A stretch of DNA of 64,000 nt from Pezicula radicicola (lineage: Eukaryota; Ascomycota; Leotiomycetes; Helotiales; Dermateaceae): NCBI GenBank assembly GCA_003008705.1, contig PDUO01000091.1, positions 65,131 through 129,130 on the forward strand, written 5' to 3'. Position 1 is the stretch's first letter, and each line of letters starts with the position of its first letter. Below, one piece after another: positions 23,906-36,465 of the stretch. The notes below the pieces were generated by a model that did not search any database, was not told the DNA's origin, and saw only the letters and a program-made list of their open reading frames with translations. The translations under genes and the position numbers were made by a program.

Positions 23906-26900
23906 TGTGGTGATGGCCTCAAGTAGCGTTACGATGGCCGCCATGCGCTTCTCCCAAGCCAGCAGCGAGTCAGTGATGTCGTTCTGGAGCTCGATGCTGA
24001 CCTTATGGCTTTTTTTTTGGCCAAAAAAAGTGCCTTCTTACCATCTTTGTTCTCAATATTGGGATCCAAGTCCTCATTTTCGAGCAGGAGCTGTACTATC
24101 TCCACATAGCCATTCCAAGCAGCTATCATCAGTGCCGTCAAGCCGTTGTTGCTTTGCGCATTCACATCAACTTTCTTCGCAGCTGTTCTAGTTATCCATA
24201 CTCTCCCTTTGTACATTCGTATAGTTGTTTCTGGCTGCCAGGTCCCGGGATTCTTATTCGCCAGTCTCTTCAACTTGGTGTTCTTCTGCAGTAGTTGATT
24301 TACCACCCCTCGACAACCATGCTGTGCCACTTGGATGAGGGGTGTTTGGCCCACGACGTTTCTAAGGTTCGTGTCAATGCCTTCTTGCAGACCTAACAAA
24401 ATTTCGACCACCTTTTCATGGCCGTACGACGCAGCTGCCGACAGAGGAGAGACTATTCAGATCAACATCATCGCTTTGGACAAGGATTTCAATAACCTTG
24501 GTGTGCCCATGCATTGCTGCAAGGTGGAGTGGAGCTTTTGTGTTAGAATCTACTTAAAGGCTTTCGCAGTGATTTACTTTCGCGCCGTGTTCAACAAGGA
24601 GCTCCACAATAGCCTTATAGCCGCACGCGGCCGCCCATGTTAGAGGTGTAAATCCGTTCTCATCTTCTGAGTTGATTCCAAAAGTGTCGTTAGGATTATT
24701 CGTTGTGGTATATGTTGTCCCCTCCGGGCTGAGGGTAGCATCTAATGATTGCTCCCAAGTAAAAATCTTTTCTAGAAGATCGACGAGATTCCACATAGAA
24801 CAAGCAAAGACTAGATTCGGGATACTAAAAATCCAAGCGACATCATCTCTGTGAGAGTTGCACTTGATTTTAGGCCTAATGATTCCTACGTTATGAGTAA
24901 TCCAAGGTGCTTCTACAAACATACGCCAGTGCTTGTAAGTCATTGAACCGATTCCATCTAGAATCCATTCTTCCAGGACTGCTGTTACTCCAAGTTTCTC
25001 CTGGGATTCCTTGGTCATCTTTGAGCAATGGTAGCCCCAGAATTGATGAGAATATTGAAGGAAGTCATCATAAGGTAGATTGTCAGCGTAGACCTGCGGA
25101 CTCTTACACAAATATATGCGCTTCAAGCATTCCAGAGCGACCTTCGTATTGGGTATCGCAGCACTGTACTCTGATGCATGCTGTTGCTGCAGGTACTCCA
25201 TCACCGAGGTGTGAGCAAACTCCAGCGTATTCGAGGGTGTCTCGATCACAAAGTCTTGGGTGATGTCGTGAATGTAGTCCGAATTGATACCATCGTCATC
25301 TTTTGACGTGAATGCAGACACTACTATGATCATGTTGATCGGGTCTTTGCTACCCAGCATCAATTGGTATATCAGGGTGACACGAGTTCTTTCGATATCA
25401 CCCGCGGCGGCGGTATTCCTATCGAAGATTGCATCGTACGCCTCCTTGAGGTCCTTTTCACCGGCAACTGATTTAATGTCGAGATCTTTGAGATGCTTCT
25501 CGATAGTTTCTTTTGATCGCACTGGTTTAGGCGTCAAGAAGAACGAGAGCTGTAACTCGACCCATCGGAACCTGGAAGATTGTAAGCATTTTGGTCTAAT
25601 ACTTAAGATTGTAGTCACCATACATTCCACCGGCTCTCCTGCAAAGAATCTCAATGAGCTTGTCCTCGACAGCGGGACATCGGCCTTTAAGGAGTTTTTC
25701 ATGTTCCTCTCTGTCCTGAACTTCCCCAGTAATAAAAGTAACCATGTCGGTCTCTATCTCCGCGCTAGATGAGTGGGTATCGACAACAATGGGGGAAAGA
25801 ACTTCATCGACCTGTACCTTATGTGTACTGGAAATTAGGAGTTCGATTCCGCCTAAGACTCCTTCAGAAGCATCTCTTATTGCCTTCAGGACTTCATTCG
25901 GATCATCACACATGTTTAATGCATCGATAAACACTCTCAGCTTGATTCCTGATCTAAGGATTCCGCTGAGGAGATCCTTAAACAGTGTACCAAAATTGAA
26001 AGCTTTCAAGTCTTGACTATCTCCGCCGGAGGTTTGATAAGCGTTGCTCACAGCTTCGAATACTTCGTCGGTGACATAATCAAATGCAGCTTGTCGAAGC
26101 ACGGCCAACAGCACCGATCTATAGGGTTGATCCTTTGTGCAGTAAATGTACGCAAGGCGCCGATCGCGAAGTAAGGCTACTCGATCCAAGTGGTATTGAA
26201 TAATTCGGGCACTGCTACAACTCTGATTAGCATATCGAATCCTGAAACACATGTCGAATAGGACGACTAAACTCACAGCAGGGTAGTCTTTCCGGTTCCA
26301 GCTAAAACATGTCAGCTTTCTATTCACGTATAAGACAAAATATCTCTTACTTATTCCACGGAGTCAGAGTACTTCATTCCCAGGCTTTCCTGATGACCAG
26401 TTATTGAATTCATTGCTGTCAAGAAACCACTGCCCGCAGTTTCGATACTTGGTGTCCACCATTGTTTTCAGCAGCACAGCGAGATGTACCTCATCTTGTT
26501 TGTACTCGGATATCCACGTCTTGAACTTCCCATGTTGATCGATGGTCAGCTTGCAGTTGTCAAATACGGTTTTGCAAGCCCCGTTACGCCCGGAAACTAC
26601 GTTGTTGATTTGTTTCCAGATCTCCAGTTGACTCGAGTACACCAATCCTTGCACTTGCCTTATGCTAGCCGACTTCGAAAAGAGTTCTAAGTAGTGTCTC
26701 GTATAGATTGGCCCATCAGCTGCTATAGTCCGGATTTCAGCCATGGGTTCCAAGATCGCAGAGAACAACTGGACCAGTTCATCCCCCAGGCTCTTGAACC
26801 GACACTGGATGTTCTCGCTGCTAGCTCCTAATATAATAACTCCACATTCTCCCAGTAGCTGATCCAAGACGTCATATTGATCAGATCTTTAGCAACGGTC

Positions 26901-27631
26901 TGCAGTAGCGCCGGTTGATTTACACAAGCCTATTTGAGTTTAAGTCAATATCTCGATCACAGAAAGAGAGAGAAATTCACCTCCAGAACTAGTGAAATTG
27001 TCTTCCAAACAATAGGAGCGCATATATATAGATCAAGGCTGACCGCAACGGCGATTATATCTTTAAATTGCAACACAGACCGTATCCAATGCTCCAGCCA
27101 GCGAGGAAGGGGTGTGGCAGCCTTTTTTTGTTTAATTACCAACTTTATTAGACCTTCTGGATCTTTCCCAAGGTGTCGATCGGGAGGTAGATCTCTGTGC
27201 AGCTTTTCATAAACTTTCGGATTACCTTCTTTCAGTCCTTCGTAAGCTTTTGCCCACCAAGAAAGTCTCTTTGACGGGCCTCCGATGACACTAGGCGAAT
27301 TCGCTTCAATCGTTACATTTCCTACAGCTGGACTTGGTGCTACTTCCGGAGTCACTGCAACTGCTGGAACAAGCGATATAATTGGATTAGATCCAGGTGT
27401 ATTGAGCGCATCTGTCGCAGTCGCTCCTGTGGTGTTTGTTTCCGCTGGGCGTGGAGCAATGAGAGCTTTCGACACGGTACCTTTCCCGTTCATATCATCC
27501 GGTCCGTCCTTACCATTTTCCAGCTTCGCATCTTTCTTACTCCCGAACCAACCAGGTAAGCTTCCGCGGAACTTCTGTCGAACTCTTCTAAAGTGGTCTG
27601 AGACCTTTTTGCGAGGGTGGCTTTCCGTCAT
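23903..27631 (-). pseudogene. NACHT-ankyrin NLR-like protein, broken by three lesions
   Basis: Start MTESHPRKKVSD (27631). The first exon carries the N-terminal NLR helical region (KAYEGLKEGNPKVYEKLHRD). After an intron near 26964 the frame continues to NEVL, a TGA stop (26364-26366, where Trp fits) and LRGI. Splicing then builds a perfect P-loop, GITGTGKTTLL. A NACHT region follows (VFIDALNMCDDPNEV), then an intron at 25572-25623, a helical linker, and ankyrin repeats (GFTPLTWAAACGYKAIVELL; APLHLAAMHGHTKVIEIL; GLTALMIAAWNGYVEIVQLL). TAA (24554-24556) and a frameshift near 24450 interrupt the repeats. A poly-A slip near 24015 throws the last 35 residues out of frame; in the alternative frame they end cleanly at 23903. 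Such proteins are STAND-type sensors in fungal nonself recognition. Its 3' end abuts the ABC relic tail to tail. Confidence 0.88.
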
Positions 27632-27849
27632 GATCAAGGCTTCGCGAAAGGTAAAAGAATATGGAAATATCAGAGCTGATTGGGAATATCTAGAAGAGTC
27701 GAGCGGGGAAAGTACTGTTGAAGTAGGTTGCGATTTGGAGGCGCAAGCCACCAACATTCAGCTTCTGCGGGATCCGATCAAAGCGTATATAAAAAGAAAA
27801 TACAAGAATCATTCCAAGCTCTATTATGACAAAAAGGCCTCTTAACTAA

Positions 27850-28750
27850 ACCTTTCAAGTGATTATAACTTTCCTGCAGGGAGAAGAAAAAAGCCTAAGG
27901 CATCTAAGTACCTCTGAGCTGTTGGAATCTATTACAATGGTTTAGAGAGGTTTGCACGCCTGCAGAGCTTTAAAGACGCTTTTTCCTAAAGCGTGCAACA
28001 CTAGTGACACTAATATGCAATTGGCTGTAATGCCTCTCAGTTTCGCAAAACTTCTAATTGAACAGCCCACTGACACCTGTATGCTACACAACATTCGGCA
28101 GTCAGACAATACGCTGCAGCCTCTTGTCAAACCGGCCAATGCTCTCCAATCAACTCAAAGCAGCTGACAGACTCCTGCCAGTTTTGGAAGCAGCGGCAAC
28201 GACTGCCAACCAAATTGGGGAAGGCAAGCGCTATTAATAGAAAGTGATCATAATGAGGAGCTCCCAGCCTGACGAAAGACAAGCTTGTCCAAGGTACAAA
28301 AGGGGGTACACAGAAGTTAGCGTCCACCCTATATCTAGTGTACTTATATTTATACACTTTCAAGTGTATAAGATAAGGACTACGCACCCCTTTAAGGCTC
28401 TTTAGCAAGTGTAAGAGGTAGACGATTACTTTATATACCCTCTTATATACTAATATTCCTTATTAGAAAACTTATTTAAATACTTAGTAGAGTTAAACTA
28501 ATTCTAGTATTAAAATATAATTATTTAAAATTAAAAGGGTTTTAATCTTTTACTTTTAAGTTTTATCATTATAAATTATATATTTTTAATTCCTGCCGAC
28601 AACTCCACTCCTAAAGCCTGAAGGAATTCAATAGATAGCGTATGGACGGATATTTTAGCGACGGGGTATTTGGTATGGTTGGCTCGATGTGGGGGGTTAG
28701 AGTTGCTTATGACTTCTGGTGGTTCAGTAGAAAACGGGTAGTTAAAGATA
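27850..28750. other. Non-coding interval with AT-rich patch
   Basis: No gene is seen. About 28410-28590 is strongly AT-rich and poor in CpA/TpG, like the RIP block, so it is probably a small remnant of a repeat. A 9-bp hairpin (TATACACTT-TC-AAGTGTATA) lies near 28350. Confidence 0.5.
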
Positions 28751-30828
28751 CTAGGACAAATCTAAAATTTCTAAACTAGTGCAAAAAGAACAATATTCAA
28801 CCAGGTCCGACTTAGAATAAGGGAACTTATACATGAGTTGTGTATTGGTTGCGTCATATGCCAAAAGCCCTACAAAATTCGGAAGCTGCACGTCCCGGGA
28901 GACTGGGGAATTTTTAGAGTAGTTTAGGATGGTGTGGCATGTGTACAAGCCTATGCTGCCGTCCAAAGTAGTCTTTCTCTCTTCCTTCTTACCATCTTGG
29001 GAGTTAGCGAGCCATCGATATGATTGCATTAGAACAGGTTTACTCCATTTGATAGTAAGGGCGGCACCATGTTGTAAGCCCAAATGCAATTGATCTTCCT
29101 TCAAACTTCAAAGTCTTGCACCTTCTGAAATGGAGGTTCCTGCATCAACCGGCACCACCCGTCACTCGGACGTCTACCCATTCATACACTCCTCCAAGCA
29201 TGCAGGAAAACTTTCCGTAATAAATACCATAGGCGAGAAGCAATTTTTGGACGTAGTGAAGGCGTAATCAGACTCGAAGATGATGAGGCCCTCTTCATCG
29301 TGAAGAAGCCATTCTGCCTTCAACCAGCACCACCTCCCAGATACAAGATCCGCTCTACCTGTGTCCTCTTCGTGGTTGCCGTGGCTCAGGATATGTACCT
29401 TCTCCCGTAGCTGGGAAGCTCAAGCTCATGTTTCCTAATAGTACAGAGCCAATCATCAATCTCCTCAAATGACAAAAGATTCTTGCTTATTCTCCCCTTC
29501 TTATAATAATAAATCACGATTATCACATGGTCTCATTTGAGAGTTTTACAACTCCTGGCCCCGCTTTACCTCGTGATTGGCTTGAGATATATACGGACGG
29601 AGCACGCTGACGTGTGACGGGAGCTTCAAGCTTACATACCCCATCAACTGCATCTATCAGTGCCCACCGAGCCACACTCAAACCAAACTCTTGAATTGCT
29701 TCAACTGAACAAAGACTCAGAATCACAAGCAAAATGACGCGCAAAGTGCAAGCCATACACTTCCAATTCGCAACCAGCAATAACTGCATCAGCAGTCCGA
29801 ACCACCCCATTTCTAAGATATTAAGAACCGAACATAAACACCTTCAACGCGGCGCCGCAGATTCATCACCACAATTCCTGCGGTACCACTGATCCCTAGG
29901 TCAATGTCGACATGGAGTATCCAATTCAGAAGTGCAAACGATGAAAAATTGCTGGACTCGCTCACGAAGAGCTTTGTGGCTGATTTCTTCGAGTATACCC
30001 ATTACACGGGTCCTGACAATCAACTAGGATAATGATATTAAGGTCATTGAATGCAATGTTCGCGCCTCCCGATCTTTCCTATTTGTATCGAAAGTCATAG
30101 GTGTGGACCTCATTGAGATGGCGACAAAGGCCATTATGGGTGTCCCCTTCCTAGAGTACCCTTCTACAGATCTACAACTAAGCTCGTCTCAACTCTCAAG
30201 CAGGTCGGAAATAGTCATCCACTTGATGCATGTATAACCCTTACCTCCTTATGTTAGTCTTACTCATGAACGTAGATCAATAATACCTACTTAGTCTACC
30301 ACGGCGAAGATCTTGAGACTCGTAAAGGAGATTGTGCATACAACTTACAACACCTTTACTTCATCTCCGCAACTTGCTCCGTTCGCTGCCAGGATGAGAG
30401 TGCGTTGTCTGTGATCCCTTGAAATAATGCTAGTAACTATGACTTTGAGACTCTTCTAGGGTTGTATACAAGCCCTCAAGCCTCGTATAGCTTCATGCAC
30501 ATATGTGAAGCACAACAGGCACATACTCGTTCGATGGTAATGTACTCGAGGTAACGGGCTTGGATGGTGCTCTACCGCATTCTGCATTTGTAGTTTTGTC
30601 CTCGTACGGTACTGTACGGCCTGTAGGGGGAGTCTTCCTCGTTAGGTCCAGAGGTCAAGTGTGGAAGAAGGTCGACACAATCGCTCTCCAAAAGTGCAAT
30701 AAGCCGACTGTCATGCGTTCCTGAATTCATTGCAAATTCACAAGCTAAGAGTACTTGGGCGCGCAGGAAGTCTGTATTAGGCTTAGCGAAATACTCTACC
30801 GGGGTTGTGGCCAATCAATCAATCACCT
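28751..30828. other. Interval without a supportable gene
   Basis: Short open frames on both strands (for example minus 28751-29104 and minus 30572-30814) carry no motif I recognise. They may be scraps of decayed genes. Confidence 0.4.
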
Positions 30829-33800
30829 TCAGTACTTTAACTTTGTCGCAAGGCAAACATAATTTAAAGGAATTTGTACCATACTCGCAAGGCAAATATA
30901 ACCTAGAGGAAATTCTACCATACGTACGTGCTCCGTGTTCTCACCACTGTTGTAGCACAAGACTTCGTTCTTCATGGGGTCGCCTACACGTGGCGAGGGC
31001 TCTGGCTCGGCTGTTGCCGTGGCAGTAGTAGCTGTGGTAGTTGTGCTAGATGTGGAGGAAGTTGGGACGGGACAGACGGTGAGGAGCTCCTCCCAGTTCT
31101 TATCATAATTTTGGTCATCGGGATTGCCGCTTATGTTAGTCCCTTTGTCACTATATAGCCATGGTTGATCGAAGCAACCGGCGTCAAAGAAACCGCAGTA
31201 TGGCACTATAGGCTCGTTCAACAGCCCGATTTCGGGCTGCCAATTGCGTTTCAACACAGCAGCATCGGCAACGGAGGGTGGAGGCGTAGGAAAAGGCCCA
31301 GATGGCGCTGTAGTTGTTTCCGATCCGTCCACTCCGGTGTAAACAACGGCGGGCCAGGAAGACCTGGTTGCTAGGACAGGCAAGAATGGGTCAAATCCTT
31401 GACGTTTAGCCAGTTTGTTCTTGCCAGCACTCTCCTAGGTCAAAGTCACCACTTCAATCATCCATTCCGAGATAGTGGTTGGCGCCTTGGTAATTGTGCT
31501 GTCCAGGTCCCGTCGCTGACGGTGATCAGGGGATAGTTCACGGTACTGGTAGCACCAGTCCATGGCGGTAACTTGAGATAACAAGGAGGAGAGCAAGTAA
31601 ACGAAGGTTGGTCCATATCCCAGACTTTGGGGTCGATCTATACTAATTCGTTCTACTGGGAACCGTTGCCGCCGACATCCAGAATAGAAATTTGGGACTA
31701 ATCTAGGTGTTTATCCACATTGAGGTTATCGAGAGCCGAAATGTCCTCGCCATCCATCACGGCCATGTATTTGGCACTAATCGTAATGAGGTTCTGAATG
31801 CGCACGTTTGCATAGTTTGAGACGAGGTATACGAGTGCCTTTGGCATTCCTGCGTATCGATGCAGCTCTGCGAATAAGACGAGAACTAGGTATAAATTCC
31901 GGCATCGGTAATATATATCTTCTCGGATCCTTCGATGATGACGGCCCAGGACTCGTCGCACCCACTGAAATCATCATTGGCGGCACAGGTATAGTCGGGG
32001 TCGCCAGGGAAAAGTCCAACAACAGCCTCGAAAGGAGCTGGCGGCTTTGGTGTTGGTTGAAAGTACGGAGATTCGGTCTGTAGTATACCGGCGAAAATAT
32101 TCGAAGCTCCATGGAAGTTGTACTGGTAGAAAACGGAATGCTCGGACGCAGTCGCATAAAGCCTTTCGCCGTGTTAGTGGAAATCCAAGTAGTTACAAAA
32201 GGCTTTCGCCAGGGGTTGGGTTACCAGGTGGGCTGTGTGCTCTTGATAAAGAATCCACGTGCGATGTAGATGCTGTTCTGCACCATGGAGTATGCCGCAT
32301 CAGTTGGTGCAGGGTCACTATAGGGAAGCGTCAGTTTCTGTACTACAGATTCAATTCACATGCGGAGCCACCAAGTACTTACTCGATCATTTGATCAGAA
32401 CCCCAAAGCCACATGTTTTCGAAGTAACCCGAGCCCGTCGATGTCAGATGAAACATCAGACTAGCACCGTTGCAACCTGGATCAATACCACTTGTCACGG
32501 CAGGGCACTCTGCTGGTGTCACTCGACCAGAATTGTTCTTGGTGTTGGTCCTTGTGTCGTGAAAATAAGGTCCTGCATCTCGATGTTCCCGACATCTCCT
32601 TTGTTTCCGACCCTAAGCATGACTTGAGGGTTGCTAAAGCTAGGTTAGCAAGAAGGGCAGAAGAAAGGGAAGAAGACAGGTAGAGGGGCCACAAAAGGAG
32701 GAAAGGGATTACTTGCCTAGCGTCCCTAAGTAGGACCCTGAAGCAACCAGCTGGGACCAGGTCTCTCCGACAATTTTTGTTCCCTGCGGGACAGTTACGG
32801 TGGAGGTGAGGATATATGATCCGGCGTCTATAAAGAGAGTCTTGCCCTGACTGGAGTACAACGCGGCCTGGAAAGCCGCTGCATCATCTGTGGATCTATC
32901 TCCTATGGCGCCCAAGTTCTTGATGTAGACGAAATCACCTACACCATGATCTTCGTATTAGGGCTTTTGACACTCAAAGTATTTACTGCTAGCATCAAGA
33001 AGGGTCGAGTATCAGCGGTAGTCTCCCACTTTACCCCCATTGGAAAAGCTGCGGGAGCCCGTCGTACTATCATAAGTTGGACTAATAGTCTACTAATCTA
33101 TTAAAGCAGCAGACCTATTTAGAAGGATAGTACTAGCTGTATCCTGAACTGCTGCAGGGACTCCTGAAAGGGCAACGTTCTCGAGAACAACCCCGGTGCT
33201 GCCAGAATCAGTCTTGACTGATGGCGGAGCAATGACAACTGCCGCTGTGCTAATGCCTAGATGGAGGAGTCGATGATTGAGACAGAACCGATGTTACCCG
33301 AACCGTCATCAGAGACCAGCTTGAAGCCGATGCCAACATTGGTCATTGTAATGGACTTCCAAACCCATCCCCAATCCCAAATCACTTGGACACCAACCAT
33401 GCAACCATCAAAGGTAAGACGCTGGGCAGTGAACTGCTGGTTACCGCCGTAGATACCTGTGGCACCGCCTCGGAAGACAACGTCAGAGATTTGGCCTCTA
33501 CTCCCATTCACCGCGTATATTCCGGTTTGCGTTGAGCCTGCGAGGGCTATGAGCTCTACATTTTGCAAGCTGGTGGCTTGCGCTACCTGGTAGTGAATGC
33601 ATGTGATCTTTTGAGCATTGTCGGTCAGTGTGACGTCGATAATGATGTTGCGGATTTGGCGGTAGAAGTTGGTGGAGTTAACATAGTACTCCTGGTCAGT
33701 TCCATCCGGTTGCGGCGCTCCTCCAGTGTATTCATCTGTGGAAAGAATACCTAAACCGATGAAGCTACTTGAGGCCTTGAGCGTGGGACGGTCATTTGCG

Positions 33801-34260
33801 TCGCCAATCACCTAAGTTCCGTATGGCATTGGGATAGTGACGGAGATCAAGTAGGTCCCGGGAGGGAAATGTACGATGGCGTTGGTAGTGGTAGAGCCAT
33901 CGCATCCTTTTCCACATCGGTTGCCGTCGAGCATAGCAAGCGTAATCGCTTTGGTATCATTCTAATATAGAAAGCAACAGTCAGCTGGTTGTACGTTTGG
34001 ACTCACTCGCAGCTTCTTTCACTCGACATACCGTAACACCATCTCCCACGGCGCCGTAGTCGACCACGCTGTGGAATACTTTGTAGGTTGCGGTGTTGCC
34101 CCAAGGGATAGTTCCCATCCGATCAAGACTTCCCATCCAGTAGGATCCTGAAGCAGCAACTGCACGTCTGGTGATGTTTCCGTACCTTGTCGCGTTCACC
34201 GCGTCAGCTTCAGCGACGAGGGCTGTAGCGGCCGCTATCTCATCGGTGATTTGCAAGAGC
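30829..34260 (-). pseudogene. GH55 beta-1,3-glucanase, broken, with Ser/Thr-rich C-terminal extension
   Basis: The order is that of fungal GH55 exo/endo-beta-1,3-glucanases with two right-handed beta-helix halves. The first begins SYWMGSLDRMGTIPWG...VVDYGAVGDGVT (34140-34020) and continues after an intron with FPPGTYLISVTIP and the block 33811-33257 (GILSTDEYTGG). The second half starts VYIKNLGAIGD near 32920, then MQDLIFTTQGP, NSIYIARGFFIKS (about 32270) and YQYNFHGASNIFAGILQTES (about 32100). A linker and a Thr-rich low-complexity tract follow (31380-30830, STSSTTTTATTATATA), as in long secreted wall proteins. Introns with proper borders remain, but TAG codons at 33812-33814 (Gln expected) and 31886-31888 (Trp expected), a TGA after LVE near 32515, further stops near 31700-31640 and frame changes near 33250 show that it is dead. 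The wild type would be a secreted fungal-wall or callose glucanase. Confidence 0.88.
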
Positions 34261-34329
34261 AGCGGTGGAGATGAAGCAGTGCTGTTGTATCCCTGGACGC
34301 TGCTTGACCCTACTCCTGTCTTGGGCTTG

Positions 34330-35665
34330 AGTCCGTAACTTACGGACCGTAAGTGTTACGCATGGGATTTGCCAAGCGAGCCTCATTCAGCTTGGAGGAT
34401 TTGGTGATGGCATCTTAGACGATGCCTCGGGCTGTTTGAATGTCGTTTAAGCTGGCTCTCTTGAGGAGGGGGGTCATAGTTGGATCTAATGTACTCCTGT
34501 AAGCTAGCTGCCGTTTAATGACTTGCTTTTTGTTGGACATTTCGCGGACCGTGTTCAATTGATCTTCAATAGTTTGCTGGTAATCCTCTTCATCGCCCAG
34601 TCCCATCTCGACATTCGTATCCCAGCGAGGTTTCACACCTGTCTGTATGCCTGGAATTTTCATAGGCATGCCTCCCAAGTCAGACCATGGCACGAAGGAC
34701 TCGTTTGCAGGAACAAGCAGCTCGTTGCCTTGGCCGGACCTGATATACGCCTCGAGCTCGTTGAAGGTAAGTTTCGCCACCCTACTCTCAGCTGCAGCAG
34801 TCAAGTTGGCCCATTCTTCCTCAGAGCGCTTGAATCCTTGATTTACATCGCTCGTATGTTCAGCAGGGGGGTCAGGGCGGGGGGTCCGAGTATGTCCAAA
34901 CCCTGGCCGCGAAGCTGTCTGACGAGTTGTACATCGAGAATCTGAATAGAACAACGCTATTGCTTTCATCAAAGAAGCCGAATTGGCTGTACATCTGCTG
35001 TCTCCTTTCTACCAACCTTACAAGTTCATTACGCAGGTTCAAATGAGCCGTGGCTTGCCCTGTAGAATTCAAAGTCAGAATCTGGAAGAAAATATGCTTT
35101 TTCTCCCCACAATATTCAACTTAAAAGGGCAAGGAAGAATGAGCATACAATTCTGTTCGGCCTTGACGCCTACCGAGTTACCACAGCGGATGGCGACACA
35201 ACGAGTTTGTGCCACACCACTACCGTCAATGTTGTCACCGCCCTCAACCCATGTGGCGGGAGGAAACTCATCACACGAGTATCTGACTTTAAACTCCTCG
35301 TCCACGATGCCGTTCGCGTCTCGATGATTCATGAGGTTTTGATCGGTCCCCGGCTCGAGGGCGGTGGTGAACCAAGGTCCATCATATCGCATGACGGTCC
35401 TCTGGTCACTTTCAGGGCAGAAATGGTAGGTCTTCCAGCCGTACTTGCCATCTGGACAGCTATGCTTGCGTCGCATTGATGAATGCGTTCTACTTGACTT
35501 TCTTGTGTTCAGATTATAGCTATATACATCGTTCCCCATATTGATGCCGGGATGTAAAGCCTGGCCTCGTGCTGTCGCCTGGAAGTTGTTCGCCTTTTTA
35601 CATATGTCTTTCATGTAATAGCAGTTGTAAATAAGCCACACAGACTCGGGTTTTAGATCAACCAC
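34330..35665 (-). pseudogene. Secreted-protein relic with NucA/NucB-like DNase region
   Basis: Two open stretches (35665-35075 and 34972-34415) in different frames appear to be one former gene. The first holds CPDGKYGWKTYHFCPES and YSCDEFPPATWVEGG followed by AQTRCVAIRCGN. This resembles the CDEFPxAxxxEGG block of NucA/NucB-type deoxyribonuclease domains found at the C-terminus of some fungal secreted proteins. The second is charged and helical, with KPRWDTNVEMGLGDEEDY and a basic end. No signal peptide or upstream catalytic domain is seen, so the N-terminal part is lost or the name is wrong. It lies directly upstream of the GH55 relic on the same strand. Confidence 0.45.
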
Positions 35666-35680
35666 CTGCTGTGGTTGATC
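35656..35680. repeat. Perfect 10-bp inverted repeat between divergent genes
   Basis: GATCAACCAC and GTGGTTGATC are exact complements around a CTGCT spacer. The site lies between the minus-strand relic and the plus-strand LysM/CFEM gene. It could be a hairpin or a dimeric regulator site; no direct evidence for either. Confidence 0.6.
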
Positions 35681-36465
35681 AACTTGGAGGGCACGGCTGT
35701 AGAAATTGCAGTTAGCAATTTTGATTATGTGGGATTCATGAAAAATATGTTACACATATAGCCACTGTTATATATATGTCTTCGTGACAGTACTGCACTA
35801 AAAGCCCTCAGAAGTAATGGAGAAATTCCAGGTCCTCGACAGAATGAAGTTAAGGCAGAAAAGCAAAACTGAGCTGGAGATGCTTACTAGAAGAACGCAT
35901 CGACTAACCCAGTGCCAGCTTGGTTGGGTATACTCTGCTAATCGTAATGCTACAAGTATTGAGCAACGGCAGATGGGCTTGAGCAAAGACAAAGGAATGC
36001 CACAAAGTAATTAACAACTATGAGAACGCCATAGTCTGGCTGACGCTTTGGAGACTCAAGGTAAACAGAGCTGGGGAGGAGGCACCTCTCGTCCTTGACT
36101 ATGGTCGAGTTTGTGATCGTCGTGATGGAGGTCTGCCAATATAAGGTACCCATACCCTCTCTCTCCTAGCCCCAATTTCCAGAAATGGTGTTAACATAAT
36201 GGGCCGAGGGAACAAGGTATCGCATCCACTTCATGTGTATCAAATTATCCACCCACTCTCCTGAATGTGACCGGATATCTTAAGCTTAATCGTGTACCCC
36301 TGACCTCCGGAAGGACCCTGTCTAGACCGCACAAGAGATCTATCAGGCGAAAACTCCCATTCCTCTCTTTTGTCCCGCCATTTAACATCCTCCAACTGTG
36401 GCGGTCTCTGTATACAGAGGTCAACTCAACTTTCCACGCTCAAATTCATCTTCCATACACCAGTC

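Noticed and set aside
28751..29104. Minus-strand 117-codon frame
   Set aside because: No motif, no neighbour support; likely chance or debris.
29101..29300. A plus-strand peptide (TGTTRHSDVYPFIHSSKHAG) resembling the start of some fungal SDRs
   Set aside because: It ends within a few codons of that block and no Rossmann motif follows; too little for a call.
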